Assembly (NCBI RefSeq): GCF_932294415.1 | Contig: NC_065545.1 | Location: forward strand, 41,702,327 to 41,766,326 | DNA: 64,000 bases | Reading direction: 5' to 3' | From: Quercus robur | Lineage: Eukaryota; Streptophyta; Magnoliopsida; Fagales; Fagaceae | Shown: in pieces, positions 11,977 through 25,232 of the stretch | How positions within the stretch are numbered: the first letter of the stretch is position 1 | Layout of the letters: each line of letters opens with the position of its first letter | The notes under the pieces: generated by a model | What the model was told of the DNA's origin: nothing | The model's database searches: none | The model's input: only the letters and a program-made list of their open reading frames with translations | Made by a program: the position numbers and the translations under genes

Positions 11977-14900
11977 ATGGCCGTGTAAGTTCCTCCATGC
12001 AAACTTTCCTTGATGATTCTCTGTCAATTGGGTCTCAATTTTTTTTCTCTCTCCGAGGAAGAGTAATAGAATTGAGAAAAGAAAATCATTGGGTTTTTTT
12101 TTTTTTTTTTTTAATTTTATTATTCATACTTTTTTTGTTTTTTTGACTCATTAACTGATGGGTTTAGTTCCAAATTACCAATAGAATAGCATGAGAATTG
12201 AGATTCTTAGGATTTGTGTTAGTTTACATATGGTTTTAGAGTAAAGAAATGGAGGATGAGTGTTTGTTTTGTGATTCCCAATCTTAATGTTCGTGATAGG
12301 AAGTTGTATGTCCGTATGTATGTATGTATTTCTGATCTGGGTTTAGTTCCAAATAACCAATAAAATAGAATTTGAACTGAGGATTTGTCTTTGTTTACAT
12401 TTGTTTTTTAGAGCAAAGAAATGGAGGGTAAGTGTTTGTTTGGTGAATCTCAATCTTAATGTTAATAAAGAAAGTTGTATGTATATATGTATTTCTGATC
12501 TGGGCATATTTTGTGATGCGCACACAGTGTTGCTTCAGCTCCTGGGAAGGTCTTGATGACTGGGGGTTACCTTATTCTGGAGAGGCCTAATGCAGGACTC
12601 GTACTCAGTACCAATGCCCGGTTTTTTGCCATTGTAAAACCACTTTACGATGAGATCAAGCCCGATAGCTGGGCATGGGTGAGTAACTCTTGTGACTTTG
12701 TCCTTAATAAACTGATTTTGTTGTCATCTGATTCGTTTTCTTGTTGGTTTTCTTTACTGCAATGGTGGAGTTTACTTATCATGTAATCATTCAAATGTTT
12801 GGCATTTTATTAATAGGGAAATAGTTGTGCTATGTCAAGAGAGTAAAGTGGGAAATGGGAGTGTGACGTTTCAAGGGCAATTAAATAATATTTAGCCAGA
12901 AATTAAGAATTTTCATTTAAGTTGTTTTAGAATTAATTTACTTTAATATGGTGCTTAGATTTTTGAGATACTGATCATAAGAAAGAAAATGTGAGATGGT
13001 TACATGTTATGGCCAAACTTGGTCAGATCTCCAAAAAAGGCTGTTCCACTATCCTTGAGCACCTAGTTATGGACAGTATTTCTGGGAGTCTGTCCTTTTA
13101 TATCATAATGAAAGAAATAATTGGGTTTTTAGAGTTTTTGGAGGCAGGCATACTGAACATACATTTGGAGTTGTTGACATAATCAACTTTACTTAGCTTT
13201 GTCTCTGTTGGTAAAACGTGTTTCTTCTGGATTAGTTGTATAAATACACTCGTGTGTTAATTGACAATAATAACTTTTTCTACCACGGTACGGTTATAAA
13301 AAAGGGGTTTTCTCCAATGGTATAATGACTGGAAAGATAATGATCCTTCGGAACTGATTTTCCAGCAAATAGCTTGTAATACATTACCACCCTATCCCCT
13401 AGTGTATGCAAGTGAGAACTTAATAGAGTCATGCTATAACAATAGTTTTACACTTTTACTTGAGCCAAAAGAAATTTGCTTGACCATAAGATACATGTCA
13501 AACACAGAGTTCATGTTTTGTGTGAATTTTGAATTGATGTCTCTTATAGATGAGTTTGGAGGGCTGTGTCAAAGGTGGGGAGGGTCTCTGAGAAAGGGCA
13601 TAAATTTGAGTTGAGAGATGGGCTGCAAGCAGTTTCTTGGCAGCCAACTATGAAGCTGATTGTTGTCTGGCTGTGAATGCCTTATGTATTTAGGGGTGAA
13701 ACTTGTGCAAGTTTACATTAACATGGGGTGGTTCTTGAGCTTGAATTTCTTCTATATTATGATTAAAACCCGACAGGTGATAAGTTGCAGACCTTATAAA
13801 TAAGGCCAAATGCGGGCTATATGTGGTGTTTAGTCAAATAAGATGATGGTGTGAATACTTCTATAAGAGTTCTTAACATGTGACATCACCTGCATTATTT
13901 CTTTAATAGCTTTATTTGAAGCTGTCTGTCCGCCAACATATTGTTGATTCATTAAGATGTACCTCCATAGTACTCAATTTGTGACTTTCCATATCACCTT
14001 TCAGGCATGGACAGATGTGAAATTAACATCTCCCCAGCTTTCCAGAGAAAGCTTGTATAAATTGGCACCGAAAAACTTGGCCCTGCAATGTTGTTCTTCA
14101 AGGCAAGTTTTTATTGTTTATGTTACATGTGTATTCTACAGTTCAAGATCATCATTTTTTCTTAATATACTTTAAAATTTCTTGGATGTCATTGATAATC
14201 CTTAATTTTAGGTCTTGAAACCTATATCTTTGTCTCCATTTTCTCTTCTGTTTTTTCTTCTTGGGGGATATCCTTTTGTATACTTTCTGTTTGCTTCACT
14301 TGTGCACCCTATTGATGCTTTCAGTAACATTTTCAAATATTTGAACAACAAAATGGCTTTCACGTGACTAAGTGCTTAGTGTAAGCTGATGCTTAATCTA
14401 ATTATTGTTTTTCATGATTTATAAATCATGTGCCAATGACAAGAGAGGGTGCTTGGTCAAATGCATAGTTGAACTGGTGCTTACTGTATTGCTTAAAATT
14501 TCAGTGAGTCAAGAAACCCTTTTGTGGAACAAGCAGTGCAATACGCTGTGGCAACTGCGGATGCAACGCTTGACAAGAATAAGAAAGAGTTCTTACACAA
14601 ACTACTTTTACAAGGTAATGTTTGATACTTCCTATGTTTCTCTATCCATTTAAAGATAAAGAAATTATACATCTACAATAATCTAATGTTTTAATTGGAT
14701 TAGTCATGCAGGTCTTGACATCACAATTTTAGGTTCCAACGAATTTTATTCATATCGTAATCAGGTACTTTCCCTATTCTGATGGTTCAATAATTTTTTT
14801 CATCATGTTCATGGAATATTTTTCTTTTAGTTATGATTATTATTATTTAAATTTCATACCTTTTTTGTAAAGTTTTCTCAACAGTTTAATTTCTTGACAC

Positions 14901-17900
14901 ATACATTTGTAGACTGTATAATGTACCTGCGTTTTACTTTGGTTCTTGTGAGAAATATATGCAATGACTTACAACTGTAAATGAGAACCACCTACTATAA
15001 TTTCTTTTTGAGTTAAAAAATGTTCGAACTAAGCTTGCACTTCTAGTAGAGTTTATCCTTCATCTTTAAGCATTTTAATCTACAAGTCTATTCCAAGGTT
15101 TTAGTTCGAGATGTTTATGTGATGCACCCTCTTTTATAGATTGAAGCACGTGGACTACCTTTGACACCAGAGGCATTAGCTACTCTTCCACCTTTCACAT
15201 CCATTACCTTTAACACAGGGGAATCAAATGAAGAAAATTGCAAGCCTGAAGTTGCAAAAACTGGATTGGGTTCATCAGCAGCAATGACAACTGCCGTGGT
15301 TGGTGCTTTACTTCATTACCTTGGAGTTGTAAATCTATCCTCATCTAAAGATCAACACCAAGAAAAGAAGGATGCTACAGATCTTGATGTCGTGCACATG
15401 ATAGCTCAAACTGCTCACTGTATTGCACAAGGGAAAGTTGGCAGTGGGTTTGATGTCAGTTCTGCTGTTTATGGCAGTCATCGTTATGTCCGTTTTTCAC
15501 CAGAAGTGATTTCTTCTGCTCAGGTCTCTCTCTCTCTCTCTCTCTCTTTGTGTTTTTGTTCCATAACTGGTCATGGTATGCATGGATGGACAACATCATG
15601 AACATATTTCCAGAATTGAGACTTGAACAGAGTTGTCAGAGCTATATGTAATTTAGGCTTTCACTAGTTTTACATGAGCATTTGGGAGAGTCAAAAGCCT
15701 TGTAGTTCAAGCGGCACTTCTTGGTGTTTCCAACAAAGACGTTCAGGGTTCAAATCTTCCTTCCCCCAAATATCATATTAAAAAAAAAGAAGAGCATTTG
15801 GGAGATAAGCATATGCTGGCCTATGGTTTACCCCTCCCCACCTTTCTTTCCCCAAATTTGTTTATTGTAATTTTGGATTTCATTTTGAGCTTAATACATT
15901 TGAATTTGTGTGGGACCTCAAATGAGGACAATGTGCAATGTTTATGCATCAAAATGGCCCTAGGCTACACTATGCATTATCCTCCCAGGTTGTATCTAAA
16001 TTTTCCTATCATCTATTATGCCTATGCATATATACCATTAAGATTTCCTCTGACTTACACAAATTTCTGATTAGATATTGATAATTTTTTTAATATTTAG
16101 AATGCCATGAAAGTCTCGTTTGACTTACATTAAATATAATATTATTCATTATAATTATAATAATAAATAATAATTTCGAATAGCTAATAATAAATATAAA
16201 ATAATAATAGGATAATTATTCATAATTCATAATAATATATATTTATTATTATTAGAATCTAAATTTAAATTATAATACAAATATAAAAAGAATATAATAA
16301 ATTAATAAATAAACAAATATTCCACTTTATAACTATAATTACTATACTTACTATTATTCATTATAATAATAACTTATTATCGTTAAATTATAAAATTGAA
16401 TGATCAGGTTTGTTACTTTTATAGTATTAGGAGAAATATCACCAATATGTCTATTCCTCCTTCAAATTATAATACTTTGGTTGGGATTTTATGAAAATAG
16501 CCAAAGCCCCTTATTAGATTTGGACCGATGACTTACGCCCATTGATGCAAAACAAGAAGCTTAATACCAACACAGATGTACAAAATTTTCTAAAGAAATT
16601 TGTAGGAAAAAACAAAACAGATATGTACGAATCAACACCTAGGGTTGCTTGAAATCAATACTAAGCATGAGAGGAAACCTAGGAATCAACACAGGCATTA
16701 GATAAACTCAAATTGAAATTTTGTTGCCATAAGCTTGTCCCCGTAGAAGTACAATAGACTACTAGAACTAAACCCTAATCTAATTGACTTGGGTCAGAGC
16801 CTAATTATTGAATTATGAAAAAAATATTGATATTAGGAAATTAAATAAAATAATAAGACCTAAAATAAAATTCAATAGCTTGATAGTAAAAATACAATTA
16901 ACTTCTAAAATTAAAGAAATTTCTTTGTGTTGGGTGTTTCTTGGGTAATGCCAGTTCCTTGTTGGGATGTTGGAGTGTTGGAGGGGGTGGTTTGGCAGGA
17001 GAAGTTTTGGAACAATTTAGAAAGCTTATTGTATCATGTGATGTATTTGGTGGGAACATAATGCTCACCATTTTGATGACTGAGAAATTAGCACTGCAAA
17101 GTTGAAGTTTTTATTCTTGAAGATGCTATACGAGTGGATTGCTCTGCTTGTATCCTTCTCGGCTGAGGGACTGCTAGATTTCATGAATTCTTTGTACATT
17201 AGCTAGTTTTATTTTCAATGCCTTATATTTTCTTCTTTTGTACTCCTTCGTGTCATTTCAGTACACACCGTGTATTGGAATTGCTTTTTTTATTTAATGA
17301 ATTTTATTTAGCTATCAAAAAAAAAAAAAAATTTGTATTCGTGCTCCCTGCATCACACTTGTGGGATCTTTTTAGTTTGATCATACTTTAGTCTCTTTCT
17401 ATCTTCTTCCCTTTATTATAGGGTACAGTATCCAAACTTTTAAGTTCCTTTTACTTTATGTTAGTGAATCTGGTAACAAAGTGACCTATTAAATTTTTTT
17501 TTTTTTGACAAGTAACATATTAAAAATTTCTGGTAACAAAGTGATGTTCATATAATATCATTCATATTCTGAAAATTTTTATACTGCTGAGAATGACGTG
17601 TAAATCCCTTAAGGAAAGTTTGAGGAACGTTGTATCTATGATATTACATTTGAGTTTCTCTTGGGGTTGTTAACTTCAAAAGATTTCTGGAAGACTATAT
17701 TTTCCCCTTATTTCCATCTAGTTCATTTACAAAGCATTGCCGGCAAATATATCTTCAATTTTTTTATATGAATCACCTTGCATACCTGATATTGATATAT
17801 CATAGACAAACAAACATCTTAACAGTCACTCATGTGATCTGGTTATAGTTAGGCAGCTGAGGGTTAGGTTTTCTATAGAATGGAGGCATGGAGCTTATTA

Positions 17901-20900
17901 GAATGTTTTAGTTTTACCTACTTCTGTTTGAGGTGCCACTTCTTTTCAAGGGTTAAGGGTTAGTCATTTAGTGCTATCCCCAGGAAACTTGTCAGTTTCT
18001 AGCCCTTCTAGGCTTATCTACAAATCCAACACAATCTCACCCCCCCCCCCCCCCCCCCGGGTGCGCGAAAAAAAGGGAAAATAATTAGAAAATAGAAGGA
18101 ACTTTTAAAACCAGAAAAGAAACCCAGAACGGCTTGCTTAGGCTGCCATAACTGAGTTTTGGATGAAAACATCTTACTATTAGATTAATTTATTCCCTAA
18201 CTTTAAGATGAAAAAAATCCATAGAAGGTGCATATATGTTGTCTCTCTTCATGTACAAAACATTAAAAGTTAATTTTAATAAGTAGCTTTTGAAAACTGT
18301 CATAACTTTATTATCCTTTTCTATTGAAACATTGCAGGTTGCAGCAAAGGGATTGCCCTTGCAAGAAGTCATTATTGACGTCCTAAAAGGGAAATGGGAC
18401 CATGAGAGGACTAAGTTTTCCTTGCCACCATTAATGACCCTAGTAAGAATTTTTAATATTTACAATTTATTGCAACTTGTATGTGTGTAAATGTAATTTT
18501 CTTTCATGCTACGCTTGTGGCAGAGGACATTTATGTGTGTTTGTGGTGTGCTTAGGCTTTGGAGAATTTGAGGATCTATGGTAAATAACCTCAGAAAGAA
18601 GGATTAGGTTTTAAAGAATGGCTAGGGCTTTGGTAAAGCACAATACTTGATAAGAATGATAAACCTTTTTTAATGGCATGAAGATCAATATTTGTGGGAA
18701 CATTGATTCTTCAATTAAAGTCAACTTTTATATGATTATTGTTTGAATGATCCCATGTTTTGGGCTCTAATGACAATCATTCTCTTGTAGATTTCATTGA
18801 TTCTCAATCTTTCAAATTGTAACTGTCATTCTTTGTAATTCCTTAGGACTACATCATGTATACATCCTTTATACATGAGGTAGTGCCTCTTCATCAATAA
18901 AATTTATAATTAAAAAGAAAAAAAGAAAACAGATCACTATGATACCAATGAAGCTATTCTATGGGCCTTATGATCTCTATTGGTAGGATGAAACAATATC
19001 ATTTGTAATTTCTGCATTCTCAGAAAAATATAGAAACTCTTTACCAGAAAACCTATGGATCATTTGGACATTCTTCATCATGTGTGGTGGGTTTAAATTT
19101 TGTAATTTGTGGCATGTGTATGTGCAGTGAAGTTGTTCTCTGAGAACAGTTTCTGCTTCCATATCAAGTACAGCTGTAGGAATAAATATGTAGAACATGA
19201 TAATTGATATATCATCAGTATAGATTGGCAAACATATGTCATCAAGTAAGATAATGGAAAACTAGTCTGCAAGACAGAACTATAACCCAGTCTTCTTTGT
19301 CTTCTTTTTTTTTTTTTCTTTTTTTTTTCCCCTTTCACTTTCCTTAAAAATTTGTGTACTCTTAAGAAAACTTATCTTGGTTTTCAGAGGGACATTGAAG
19401 CACTTTCTGCTCCTACTGATGTGTCTTTTGCAGTTGCTAGGAGAACCAGGAACTGGAGGATCATCCACACCTTCAATGGTAGGTGCTGTGAAAAAGTGGC
19501 AGAAGTCTGACCCTCAAAAATCTCTAGAAACCTGGAGAAAGTTATCGGAGGCTAATTCTTCACTTGAAGTACAACTCAATATGTTAAGCAAACTTGCAGA
19601 GGAATACTGGGATGCATATAAATGCACAATAGAGAACTGCAGTAGGCTTAAGTCAGACAAGGTAAGTCTTGAGCTCATTTTCTTGCACCTGCAAAGGATA
19701 TTATATAAATAATCACTTTTCTTGGTGATTCTGTGATAATGGAAAAAATTTATGCAAGTATTTTTTGTTTGGTTGGGAGTTTGAGATGCATATGGAGACA
19801 CTGTCATTTTGGTTTCTACATCAAGTAAAATTTCTTCATTTTTTGGGACCATTATTTAACTTATACGGTCAATTTGTTGTGGACTACCTGAAATTTTGCT
19901 GATATCCATTGGTAAAGGAAAGATAAATATCTGAAACCTGAAATTATGTTGTTTTCTTTTGTGCCAGAATTGCATCTCTATTTTGTCCTTGTATATCTTA
20001 GAAAATATTCCCTGTCATGTGAAGCATCAAGTGTTATCTTAGTTTCTAAACTTTTCTCAAAAAAAGTGTTGTCTTAGTTATTGAGGCCTTTATTTGAGAA
20101 AAAAGGGATCATTTCAAATTATTTAGCCTGTCAAAAAGTAGTTTTCTGGGAGTACCGTAGTATCAGATCATAGGATCAGACCAGCAGGCAAGAAGTCCTT
20201 AAGTTCCTATATTGAGTTGTTTAACCATCTACCATGTTTGATTTTTGCTTATTTGTGTTAAATATTGAAAAGTTAAGAGAGAAAGATGAAGTGCTTCCGT
20301 TCATTACAGACATTTTACAAATAGAATATCTATAATTTTAAACCTAAGAATTATGGGCTCCCAAATGCACTAAACGAATTTTCAAACTTCTGCATATGTG
20401 ACCAAATCTGTAAGAGGTACCACATTATCTCTAAATATCAAATATACCATCCACAAATGGTTTGCTTGTTTTCTTCTATCATTACAATTGACTGTCATGA
20501 TCAAACTTCTCAGGTTGTACTCACCATGTGATTGGTAGATTTTTTTACACCTCAAGAATTTAGCTGTGTTTTTTTTTTCTTCTTCTTTTTTTAATTTTTG
20601 TGTGTGTGCTCGTTTGGTCTCCTGGGGTGGGAGTTGGAGGGAGCAACTGCCTAATGCAGAAAAAACAAATGTATGGTATGCTAAATCATACATATAACAT
20701 AAAACTATGTTTTACACCATGCTTGTGCTTGTTTCTGAAGAAACTGTAGCTTCAGCTTCACTATGAAATTGTCAAGTTCAAAACTAGTTACAGGGTCTAC
20801 TTTTGGTGAGTTGTGAAAGCTGTTGAGATTGCCCGGTCCTTTTAAAATGTAATTTGATGCTTTTACCATTCTCCTTTTTACTCCTTCCCTCCCCCCCCCC

Positions 20901-21153
20901 ACCCCCCCCCCCCCCTCTCTCTTTCCTATTCTTGAGTTTTGAGTCACAAATTTCCTGAATAGTGGCTGGAGCAAGCTTCTGAACCAAAGCAAGATGCAGT
21001 TGTTAAAGCATTGTTAGGAGCAAGAGATGCTATGCTTGGGATCAGATATCATATGCGCCTGATGGGTGAAGCTGCAGGTGTTCCGGTAGGTTCTTTTCTC
21101 TTTGATGGAATGCTTGTTTCTTCTTGTTCTTTTCGTATTGATTTTTAATATTC

Positions 21154-21190
<37 letters not shown>

Positions 21191-22911
21191 TTAAGATAGA
21201 GCATACAAATAATGAAATAAAAGAAAATGAGGAGCACCACCGCATACCCTTGGTGCGATAGTCACTCCACAAGTATAAGTGCTTGTGAGGTGTGGAGAGC
21301 AAGGGCAAGGATTCAAGTCTTTAAGAGGGAGCTTCACACACATATACACTTAGATTAAGCTAAACTAAAGTAGAATTTTTATCTTCTATCAAAAAAAGAA
21401 AATGAGGGGCAGTAATTCTAAATTAATGATGATGACATGCAATACTGTAAAAAGAATGGCTGTAATTAATTGTTCAGTGTTCTAATCTTCCCAGCAAAAG
21501 GATGGCAATGTACTCATCTCCTTTTCGGGACTTTCAAATTGATGCATGCACTTCAGTGTCTGTTTAAACAACGGTTTGAGGTGGTGATCTCCTACTATGT
21601 ACCTAGAAACTCATTAACTCGTAAAAGCTGTCTTATTAATGTCACATTTCTTCAGATATTCAATCTATGGTTTGTTTACTCAGGAGAAAAACTCTTGGTA
21701 TAAAATTTGTGAGTCTAAGATTGAATTTTCAAACTTCTCCTTAAGTTCAACATGCATATTTCTTTCTCCATGTCCTCCCATTAGGAAGCATGAAGTTGGG
21801 TTCTTGATTATCTTCTATTTACCCTCCATTGTATTGTAGACAGATTAACAAACTTAAAAAAAAAAAAAAAAAAAAAGAAAAGTATTGTACACTGATAACA
21901 CATGTATTGCCACAATATTTGGATACTCGATGAAAAATATCAGACTACAAGGAATTGAATATTGTGACACCAGGCATAGATATTGTCATTTGAACATAAT
22001 CCGAATCTGGTAACATCCTCTTGATATGCATCTGTTTCAGGATAAGTGATAAAATTCAACATGAATTGTACAACTGCAGACAGGCCGAGTCCTGAGTCCT
22101 GTGTCCTAGGTTCTTCAAGCCTGGTTTGTCAATATGCATACCTTGATTGAACACATTATCAAAATAATATTGAATCAAGCTCGAGTAGCTTGGTTTTTTG
22201 GACAAAGAGAGTCAAGTCAATCCAAGTAATGGGTTGATCAAGCCCAGGTTATTAATCTTTTGACTGGATAGTGAGTTGTTCTGAGAACCTTTACCAAGCC
22301 AAAGCTCAAGTAGCTTGAATTTTATGGCCCAAGTGAACTGTCTGAAGAAATTCTATGTTAACCTCTAACGTGCTGCTTGAAGAATTCTGCAGATGTTTAG
22401 TTTTTAACTTTCTGGTAAGAAAAAACTACTAAATATCCAACCTGCAGGTCAATTTAGCAAGGTAAACATTGTTAGGTTCCCCTATATTTTTTACCCTTAG
22501 CAAGTCTGCAGTGAGGTGTAATTCTGGAGTTTAGCGTGGGATACTCAAAACTTGTTTCCCCAATGGATTCCAATTCTAGGTCTTGTTCTTTTTCATCTGG
22601 CTGGTCCATAAGTTCAATGTCTGACTAGTTTTCCAAAATTGCAGATTGAACCTGAATCACAAACTCAGCTTTTGGATGCTACAATGAACATGGAAGGGAT
22701 TTTGTTGGCTGGAGTTCCTGGAGCAGGTGGCTTTGATGCAGTCTTTGCTGTTACCTTGGGGGATTCCAGCAGCAATGTCACCAAAATGTGGAGTTCACAA
22801 AATGTTTTGGCCTTGTTAGTTAAAGAAGATCCTTGTGGCGTTTCTCTAGAAAGTGGAGATCCACGAATTAGCGGAGTTACAGCCGCTGTGTCTTCAGTTC
22901 ATATTGAATAA
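11977..22911 (+). CDS. PMK: Phosphomevalonate kinase (PMK), complete, 10 exons, 508 aa
   Basis: PMK phosphorylates mevalonate-5-phosphate to the diphosphate in the cytosolic (partly peroxisomal) mevalonate pathway to sterols and sesquiterpenes. Exons: 11977-11984, 12528-12678, 14005-14102, 14505-14614, 14712-14764, 15140-15523, 18338-18442, 19434-19661, 20963-21085, 22645-22911. All join in frame. GHMP-kinase motifs are present: APGKVLMTGGY at residues 7-17, the ATP-binding loop GLGSSAA at 182-188, and the C-terminal GVPGAGGFDAVFAV at 443-456. The length matches plant PMK (about 505 aa). The first exon holds only eight coding bases (ATGGCCGT), so the obvious ATG before 12556 would be a false start. 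Intron 3 has a GC donor (AG|GCAAGT), and the other introns are GT-AG. Intron 6 is the longest, about 2.8 kb. No frameshift was seen. Identification is firm, from near-continuous similarity to the plant family. Confidence 0.95.
12160..12505 (+). repeat. Imperfect tandem duplication inside PMK intron 1
   Basis: Two copies of about 170-180 bp each begin tgggtttagttccaaat. They share ttagag(t/c)aaagaaatggagg and aatcttaatgtt, and end with gtatttctgatctggg. They lie wholly within intron 1, directly upstream of the exon 2 acceptor, and do not alter the reading frame. Confidence 0.7.
15690..15791 (+). mobile_element. Short tRNA-derived SINE in PMK intron 6
   Basis: It is flanked by the 14-bp direct repeat gagcatttgggaga at 15676-15689 and 15792-15805, a typical retroposition target-site duplication. 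Inside are box A-like tagttcaagcgg and box B-like ggttcaaatc, and a 3' A-rich tail. It is about 102 bp long, sense to PMK, and outside the splice signals. Confidence 0.7.
16930..17332 (+). mobile_element. 5'-truncated LINE (L1) 3' end in PMK intron 6
   Basis: The end reads atttaatgaattttatttagctatc followed by a poly-A run at about 17319-17331. This is the usual 3' terminus of plant L1 elements. Upstream sequence such as gtactccttcgtgtcatttc fits an L1 3' untranslated region. The 5' border is estimated. No ORF2 remains. It helps explain why intron 6 is long. Confidence 0.55.
18041..18058 (+). repeat. Poly-C tract in PMK intron 6
   Basis: An uninterrupted run of about 18 C, then gggtgcgcg and an A run. 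It is a length-variable simple repeat 280 bp upstream of exon 7. The exact count may be an assembly estimate. Confidence 0.7.
21146..21191 (+). repeat. (ATT)n microsatellite in PMK intron 9
   Basis: About 15 ATT repeats lie downstream of exon 9. It is a candidate polymorphic marker with no coding effect. Confidence 0.85.
21237..21394 (+). mobile_element. tRNA-derived SINE in PMK intron 9
   Basis: The flanking direct repeats aaagaaaatgagg(a/g)gca at 21220-21236 and 21395-21411 show retroposition. The body has box A-like tggtgcgatagtcactcc and box B-like ggattcaagtc, then a TCTATC-type end and an A-rich tail. It is about 158 bp and in the sense orientation. The target-site copies differ by one base, so the insertion is not very old. 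Confidence 0.75.
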
Positions 22912-22999
22912 GCCCATATTTGTAAGCTAGCAGAAAAAGAACCTTTATTGAATGATGAAAGTTGATTTAGAGCTGTTGTAATTCCTGTGAACACTGTAC

Positions 23000-23005
23000 A
23001 ATAAA
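23000..23005 (+). terminator. Candidate polyadenylation signal of PMK
   Basis: AATAAA lies 89 bases past the PMK stop codon, in an A/T-rich setting typical of plant 3' ends. It is the best-placed near-upstream element seen, but the cleavage site is unknown. Confidence 0.5.
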
Positions 23006-24212
23006 ATAAGTTAATCATCCAAATGAAAACCATTTTCAAATCTTAGTTTATGCTCTCCATTCCTACTGGCCATAAACTTCTTGAAATTGGCATGCATCCC
23101 TTGATAAAAGAACACAATGATATTCCTCTCTATCTAGTGGTTGAATAAAAATTAAAAATTAAAAATACTGTGAGACGTGGGTGCCATGTATTTGTGTGGC
23201 AATTCACACACATTTACACGCGACTGTGACCCCCCTAAGGCCAAAAGAGTTTTCCCACAACAAAATCTTAGCACATGTTTTGGTATGTTTTCAAAACACA
23301 GTTTTCTGAAACTTTATTTATGAGAACAAGAACCAAAAACAATTTATTATTAAGAGAGAGGAACAAGTGCTTTCTTGCACCAATGGTTCATGAAATTAAA
23401 AAAATGTATCGGACCTGAGTAAAAATTTCATATAAACTTTGTTAAACTTGGCAACTGAGCTAATATATTTCAATAGGCTACCTTCATTTGTCCAGGATGG
23501 TGAAAAAAAAAATTCCCTTGGTGTTTTACCGGCACTTGTACAATCAAGGTTTCAGCTCAGGCCATTCAATTTCCTTCATCTCTGATGTTTGCTTGTCTTC
23601 AACAATGGCAAATGTTAACAATGTTTGCTTGTCTTCAACAATGGCAAATGTTAACAAGCACCGCATAGGTGACTGTTAAGGTTGTACTAAAGTGAGTCTT
23701 ATTTAATAAAAAAAATTAAATAAATAAAAAAGGACGTAAAACTAATTATTTTGGTTATTTTAATATTTTTTTCTCTCTACAAAGTTGGCCCCCACAATAA
23801 TAAAAAAATTAACATAAAGCTGCAAAAAAAAAAAAAAATGTACCAAAAAAAAGTCAAAAGTTGTTGTTAATGGGCACCGTAAGTTACCTGTTAACACAAC
23901 CCAAAAAATAAATAAATTAGTAATGAGCATGACACTACACACTGCTCCTCATCATATATAATTTTATGGTATTAAAAAAAAAAAAAAAAGCAGATATAAT
24001 TGTATATATATTATTCAAGCCACAACTGATCATGCACCTTTTTCTTGAAGTATGACAACAAACATCTTATGAGTAGTCCTGCAAATATAAAGTGTCCATG
24101 AGAACAAAGAATTGGTTTTTTAACTTTCTATCAATCAGACAAACATATGAGAGGAACACGAATGAGATAAATAACTGAAAAACGAATCACATAATGTGAA
24201 AGTGTTTGACAA
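23006..24212. other. Intergenic between PMK and the RRP8 pseudogene
   Basis: No gene was recognised. A perfect or near-perfect 35-40 bp direct duplication (tgtttgcttgtcttcaacaa ...) lies at about 23587-23657. The rest is AT-rich with A runs near 23825 and 23974. Confidence 0.55.
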
Positions 24213-25057
24213 AGTGGGGTGCAAACCAAGGCTTAAGGACTCTGTGTGCTTCCTTGAGATAGTTTGGGTAGTTAGTCCCTATGAGTGAACGGCGGTGTCT
24301 GCCAATAAGCACAAAGATTTCATTAAAAAGTGAGGGCCTCTTGAAAATTGTTTATAAATCCTCTTGAATCCTACTTCAAATGAAAGCACATACCTTGGAC
24401 ATGTCACAAACAATTACTGAGGGATCATTTGTGACAAGATCAAGGGAGAACACTTTATTCTTCACATTTTTAGCAAGGCGTGCATCCCCTGATACAATGT
24501 AACAAAAGAATATATTAGCAAGGCACTAGACACTAGATTCCACTCTAAAATGTTCAGTAAATTTTCCTTGCTATAGTTAGCAATAGAAAAATAGTTCAAT
24601 AAACTCTCACCACAGCCAAAATCAGCTACAACCAAGGAAGGGTTGCGACCCGTTAGCCATTTCATAATTATATTAACCGCCTGTTCAGGCCAGTGAGACA
24701 TTTGTTCTTGATACCTTGTATGATACTGGCCAGGTAAGTAAAACATAAGTTTAGATACAGCTTCACTGGATAAAAGAATAAGTCATCTGAAAAGTCTTTA
24801 CTCTTTTTTTTTTCTTTTTCTTTTTTATGCTCAATTATTTTGTGGAACAAATAGGACAATTATAAGGTAATATAAAGGTTTGTGAGAGATTTACATATGA
24901 AGGATTAGAACACGCTTGATGTTGTATTACCTTAGCCCTACATGCATAATGAATGGTACAACAGCCATTGACCACAAAACTTTGGGAACCTTTTCACTAT
25001 TATAGGCAAGCAAATTATCTTACACACCTAATATTCTATTCTTCATCTAGCAAGAAA

Positions 25058-25232
25058 TTAAATTTCCAAGACCAAATCCAGAGTCAGTTTGGATGCTCAT
25101 TATCTTAGAGTCATAGACTCATAGCTTCATCCAGATAGAATTTAATTTTCCAAGACCAAATCCAGATTCAATTTAGATGCCCATTATCTTAAGAGTCATA
25201 GCTTCATTCAGATAGAATTTAAATTCCAAGAC
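25058..25232. repeat. Imperfect tandem repeat, about 85-90 bp unit, two copies
   Basis: The phrases ccaagaccaaatccaga and tagatagaattt-like text recur at about 25068, 25153 and, in part, 25228. They lie in the intron-like gap of the RRP8 pseudogene, where one expected exon is missing. Confidence 0.6.

Noticed and set aside
12553-12786. Start of PMK at the ATG near 12553
   Set aside because: The frame continues upstream through APGKV to the short first exon. Starting here would remove the conserved GHMP motif, and the frame runs into intron 2.
20705-20992. Minus-strand Gly/Arg-rich frames
   Set aside because: They overlap PMK exon 9 and a poly-C stretch, so they are shadow frames.
24394-24746. 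Functional RRP8 gene
   Set aside because: Two exons join in frame, but essential N- and C-terminal parts and one middle exon are missing, and the next piece has a deletion.
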